Source: an uncultured Flavobacterium sp.
Lineage (GTDB): Bacteria > Bacteroidota > Bacteroidia > Flavobacteriales > Flavobacteriaceae
Direction: 5' to 3'
Length of the DNA: 16,318 nucleotides
Assembly: GCF_946478785.1 (NCBI RefSeq)
Contig: NZ_CAMLDD010000041.1
Span: forward strand, 1 to 16,318
Shown: positions 14,001-16,318 of the stretch, piece after piece
Numbering within the stretch: the first letter of the stretch is position 1
How the letters are laid out: every line of letters starts with the position of its first letter
Made by a program: the position numbers and the translations under genes
The notes under the pieces: model-generated
What the model was told of the DNA's origin: nothing
Database searches by the model: none
What the model saw: only the letters and a program-made list of their open reading frames with translations

Positions 14001-16318
14001 TACAAATATTAAAAATCCTACCGTAACTTTTTCAGGTTCCGGAGTTCAGGGAGCAACTGTAACGGTCACTACCTCTACAGGATGTTCAGGGACTTCTACC
14101 ACATATGTAGATGTGACTGCAACTCGAACTATATCAGGCCCGACAGCTAGTTCTGTTTGTAGTGGAAGTACTTACTCAAGCGGTGCCATCACTTCAATAG
14201 GAACTACTTTTGACTGGAGCCGTGCAGCTGTTGCCAATATTAATGGTGGTGCAGCTGGAGCTGGGGGTATTAATGTTGTCAATGCTACCGGATTCTCTGA
14301 AATCCTGACCAACTCTACCTCTTCACCAATCAACGTTACTTATGTCTTAACGCCAAAATCAGCATCAGGGTGTTCTGGAACACCATATAATTTGGTAGTG
14401 ACTGTAAACCCAAGACCGACAATTGCCAATATGACTACAAATTTATGTAGTGGCAGTAGCTTTACGGTAGTTCCTGTAAATGGTACTAATGTAGTTCCTT
14501 CCGGAACTACTTACACTTGGTCTGCTCCTGTAGTTGCGGGCATAACTGGTACCGCATCGGGAACTAATGCTGCTAATATTAGCGGAACTTTGACTAATAC
14601 TACTGATGCGGCAATCAATGTAGTTTATACTGTAACCCCTACTTCGGGTGTTTGTACAGGTTCAACTTTTACGGTTACAGTTACTGTAAACCCAAGACCA
14701 CCAGCACCAGCATTAGGCACAATAACCCATATCAGTTGTACTTCCAATACGGGAAGTGTAGTTTTGGGAGATTTGCCAAGTGGAAACTGGACAATTAATC
14801 AAACAGGTTTTGCAACAGCAAGTTATAGCAATACGATTGCCAATACCACAAGTACAACTATCTCAGGATTAGCAGCGGGTAGTTACACATTTACAGTAAC
14901 GAATACCAGTGGATGTACTTCAGCAGCATTAACTACAGTTGCTATTTTAGATAATTCTAATACTTGGAATGGAAGTAGCTGGAGTAAAGGAGTACCACCA
15001 AATGCTTCTATGAATGTTATAATAGCTTCTGTAGCTCCAAGTTCTCCTTTTACAGTAGATTTAGAAGCTTGTGCTTTAACAATTAATAACGGGGTTGTAG
15101 CGACAGTACCATCCGGAATAACATTAACTATTACAAATGAAGTTGCTGTCTATGGACAATTGACATTTGAAAACAATGCTAGTTTGGTTCAAATTAATGA
15201 TTTAAATAACAACATTGGTCCTATTACCTACAAGCGAAATTCTCAGCCGATGAAGAATTTCGATTACACGTATTGGTCCTCGCCGGTAGAGGGTCAGACT
15301 TTTAATAATTTTTCTCCCAATACGCTTTGGGACAAATATTTGTCCTATACAGGTACTGGCTGGCAGGAGGAGTTAGGTTCGAGTGTTATGGAGCCTGGAA
15401 TCGGCTATATCATTCGTGTGCCTAAGCCCAATTCGGTATATCCAAATGGCAAGGATTATTGGACGGGAAGCAGTTATACCCAGCAGGTTGAGTTTATAGG
15501 CAGGCCCAATAATGGAAACATTACCAGTAATCAGTATATGGAGAAAGATAAATATTACCTGATCGGCAATCCTTATCCTTCGGCTATTCATGCAGATGAT
15601 TTTTTATACAGTAATGCTCATAATAGAGGTATTTTAGGAGGGACAGTCTATCTTTGGACCCACAATACGGCTATTAAGAAAGTTGATTCAAAGCTTGCTT
15701 ATGTTTCGGACGATTATGCGAGTTATAATTTAACGGGGGGGACTGCTACAAGGCCGGCCCTGAGTCCGGGTGCTAATACAGAGATACCGGAAGGTTACAT
15801 AGCTGCTGGTCAGTCCTTTTTTGCCAGTGCAGAAGATGGTTCTGGCAATGTTGAATTTACCAATTCCATGCGCTATGGCGCAACCCACAACAGTCAGTTT
15901 TTCAAACCCGGCAGAACATCCAGGTCAGCCGGACTGGAGAAACACCGATTGTGGCTTAATATGACCAACAGCGGAGGTGCTTACAAACAGACCCTGATTG
16001 GTTATGTGCAGGGCGCCACCAATAGTTTTGATGGGGATTATGACGGACTGACTTTTGACGGCAACAGCTATATTGATTTCTACAGCGTCAATGCATCAGA
16101 CAACCTGACCATTCAGGGACGCGGCTTGCCATTTACCGATACTGATGTCGTTCCTTTGGGCTACCGTTCTGCCATTGCGGGTAATTTTACCATTGCAATC
16201 GACAAGGCCGATGGGAACCTGTCCACCCAAAGAGTTTATCTGGAAGACAAACAAACCGGTACAATAAATGAACTGACAGCGGGGAACTATACTTTTGCCA
16301 CAAAGGCAGGAACCTTCA
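11035..16318 (+). CDS. Giant secreted lectin-like adhesin with SUEL and CBM-like domains, 3' end beyond window
   Basis: The frame is open from the ATG at 11035 to the window edge (1761 codons, no stop). The signal peptide is unusual: about 34 mostly polar residues precede the hydrophobic core (about 35-47), with likely cleavage after FG48. Residues about 50-320 look like a beta-solenoid, opening with TWDGSSSTAW. A SUEL-type galactose/rhamnose-binding lectin domain follows (about 351-434: KFASYGSPGG, GTCHAFNS, GDPCYG). Ig-like segments cover about 435-790, then a CBM4/9-like galactose-binding-fold domain (about 792-936: NMISNGDFSNGGTNW to DNIILIP). PKD/Ig-like repeats run to about 1300, with the CSGSSF/GTTYTWSAP/VVYTVTPTSG pattern. 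NTWNGSSWSKG (1309) opens the shared module, with FENNASLVQ near 1378 and EKHRLWLNM near 1635. By comparison with its paralogues about 110-120 residues, including the sorting signal, are missing. A surface glycan-binding role is inferred. Confidence 0.85.
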   Translation, partial: MIKKLPLIRLFFSKQSQNNPTFIAAESFGKNAKRLCFVLFLFVNYSFGQTNTWDGSSSTAWDNRFNWSLNVVPTAAHNVVIPNVTRKPIISVAGAVCATLTINNTGTGSNTLTINSPGTLIVSGAVTLTSPTGNTRNTIIDVVSGVLSAASISLTDGNENSRDASLRIGTGAVNVTGSITMAGNASRNDITFSGAGTLNIGGTISGGALTPSTGTVNYNNAGSQAIGLYSYNNLTLSGSGTKTFGAATTVSGNWSMVSGVLANLGTFTHSAGTLVLGGAGPLLNSWGSTTSGATNTTNDYFSNTGRINVTLAAPYPAIDNNYATYSNGISGQVAGTSGEYSNPPTNTLPGSLTLTAPTGAFFTNVKFASYGSPGGTSPDFTIGTCHAFNSRTVTTGLLGTNTSQIPNSGSFNNTFGDPCYGIVKSYNVVATYAEPYCTISPVPAILIDGSTPTGGNGTYTYLWERSTTGHSTGYTAAPGINNAEDYTVSSGTTQTTWYRRTVTSGIYSDATIVIVQVVTTAPTAPTTITAPQTICAGQSATLSVSGGSLGGPTGYAEWTSGSCNGPVVGTGNSITVTPTSNTTYFVKYRNACGVTSCLSTTVSNSVYIVPAANAAQVCYSTSVQTTPLTYSGTTGTPTAYSIVWNAVPANSFVAVTNAALSASPILISVPANTPAGTYTGTITVRNAGGCVSYGNNFTVTVSATSTTSNAGPDQSANTTSFALAANSPTVGTGIWSIANGPNTSLSQFSNTTSPTSTFTPIVAGTYVLNWTITNGSCSSSDQVVIANNCVNNMISNGDFSNGGTNWTFATSQGSYIEINPENTYFSNSNNDSTAELDLQASLRQVLSVIPGVSYTVSFVYARRLTADTPATTGVTVKITGGSSDITSTGFTTTSTTPQIGSFTFTPTSSSIGVEFYNTLHGGATLGTIIDNIILIPTSQVAPYATTTPKGVFKTSTSCAGVPVQLDVDNVPASGVTYAWTGPAGAVFSSTNIKNPTVTFSGSGVQGATVTVTTSTGCSGTSTTYVDVTATRTISGPTASSVCSGSTYSSGAITSIGTTFDWSRAAVANINGGAAGAGGINVVNATGFSEILTNSTSSPINVTYVLTPKSASGCSGTPYNLVVTVNPRPTIANMTTNLCSGSSFTVVPVNGTNVVPSGTTYTWSAPVVAGITGTASGTNAANISGTLTNTTDAAINVVYTVTPTSGVCTGSTFTVTVTVNPRPPAPALGTITHISCTSNTGSVVLGDLPSGNWTINQTGFATASYSNTIANTTSTTISGLAAGSYTFTVTNTSGCTSAALTTVAILDNSNTWNGSSWSKGVPPNASMNVIIASVAPSSPFTVDLEACALTINNGVVATVPSGITLTITNEVAVYGQLTFENNASLVQINDLNNNIGPITYKRNSQPMKNFDYTYWSSPVEGQTFNNFSPNTLWDKYLSYTGTGWQEELGSSVMEPGIGYIIRVPKPNSVYPNGKDYWTGSSYTQQVEFIGRPNNGNITSNQYMEKDKYYLIGNPYPSAIHADDFLYSNAHNRGILGGTVYLWTHNTAIKKVDSKLAYVSDDYASYNLTGGTATRPALSPGANTEIPEGYIAAGQSFFASAEDGSGNVEFTNSMRYGATHNSQFFKPGRTSRSAGLEKHRLWLNMTNSGGAYKQTLIGYVQGATNSFDGDYDGLTFDGNSYIDFYSVNASDNLTIQGRGLPFTDTDVVPLGYRSAIAGNFTIAIDKADGNLSTQRVYLEDKQTGTINELTAGNYTFATKAGTF
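12085..12336 (+). other. SUEL-type lectin domain within the 11035 gene
   Basis: About 84 residues (351-434) match the SUEL/galactose-binding lectin pattern, closest to the version at the C terminus of plant beta-galactosidases: KFASYGSP, G-F-GTCHA-NS, FGDPC-G--K---V-ATYA. Cys385 and Cys419 are kept, while the other cysteines usual in the family, including those of the C-GK-SC segment, are replaced. Confidence 0.75.
15166..16318 (+). repeat. Shared C-terminal module, copy 4 (cut by window end)
   Basis: Runs from FENNASLVQ through TYWSSPV, YIIRVP, GNPYPSAI, LWTHNT, IAAGQSFF, EKHRLWLN, YIDFYSVN, IQGRGLPF and YLED to KAGTF at the edge. Its distal part is markedly richer in G+C than copy 1: a hand count gives 49% over 15901-16260 against 36% over 3721-4080. 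Confidence 0.85.
15735..15741 (+). repeat. G7 homopolymer inside coding sequence
   Basis: Seven consecutive G residues within the Leu-Thr-Gly-Gly-Thr stretch of the shared module. The frame is open across it. It is the second G7 tract in this gene family within the window. Confidence 0.85.

Overview
The window comes from an AT-rich Bacteroidota genome, most likely Flavobacterium or a close relative. Three things point there: large secreted proteins with type IX secretion system (T9SS) C-terminal signals, a TTG-N19-TAnnTTTG promoter ahead of recX, and no obvious Shine-Dalgarno sequences. No exact species can be read from it.

Layout. Positions 1-53 hold a bidirectional terminator. A complete recX gene (109-567) is on the minus strand, with its own near-consensus promoter at 604-633. 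After a 308-bp AT-rich gap come four genes on the plus strand, all encoding secreted proteins of one paralogous family. (1) 876-4403 encodes 1175 aa: a glycine-rich head, Ig-like domains and the shared C-terminal module. (2) 4588-5409 encodes 273 aa: a signal peptide joined almost directly to the distal part of the shared module, with no head. (3) 5657-10555 encodes 1632 aa: two tandem nidogen-like domains, a LamG domain that appears nested inside a SprB-like repeat, two FN3 domains and the shared module. (4) 11035-16318 is open at the right edge, with at least 1761 codons: an unusually long signal-peptide n-region, a beta-solenoid-like region, a SUEL-type lectin domain, Ig/PKD-like domains, a CBM4/9-like domain and the shared module, cut off before the sorting signal.

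How they may work together. The four genes look like a local family of surface-displayed or released adhesins. A conserved C-terminal half (about 480 residues from FENNASLVQ to the end, ending in what looks like the T9SS type C sorting signal) carries interchangeable, largely carbohydrate- or protein-binding N-terminal heads. Strong terminators follow genes 2 and 3, and genes 2 and 4 carry a similar 20-bp-period direct repeat upstream, so they are probably separate transcription units with partly shared control rather than one operon. The roles of the heads are inferred from domain resemblance only. No RNA genes, CRISPR arrays, insertion sequences or phage genes were seen.
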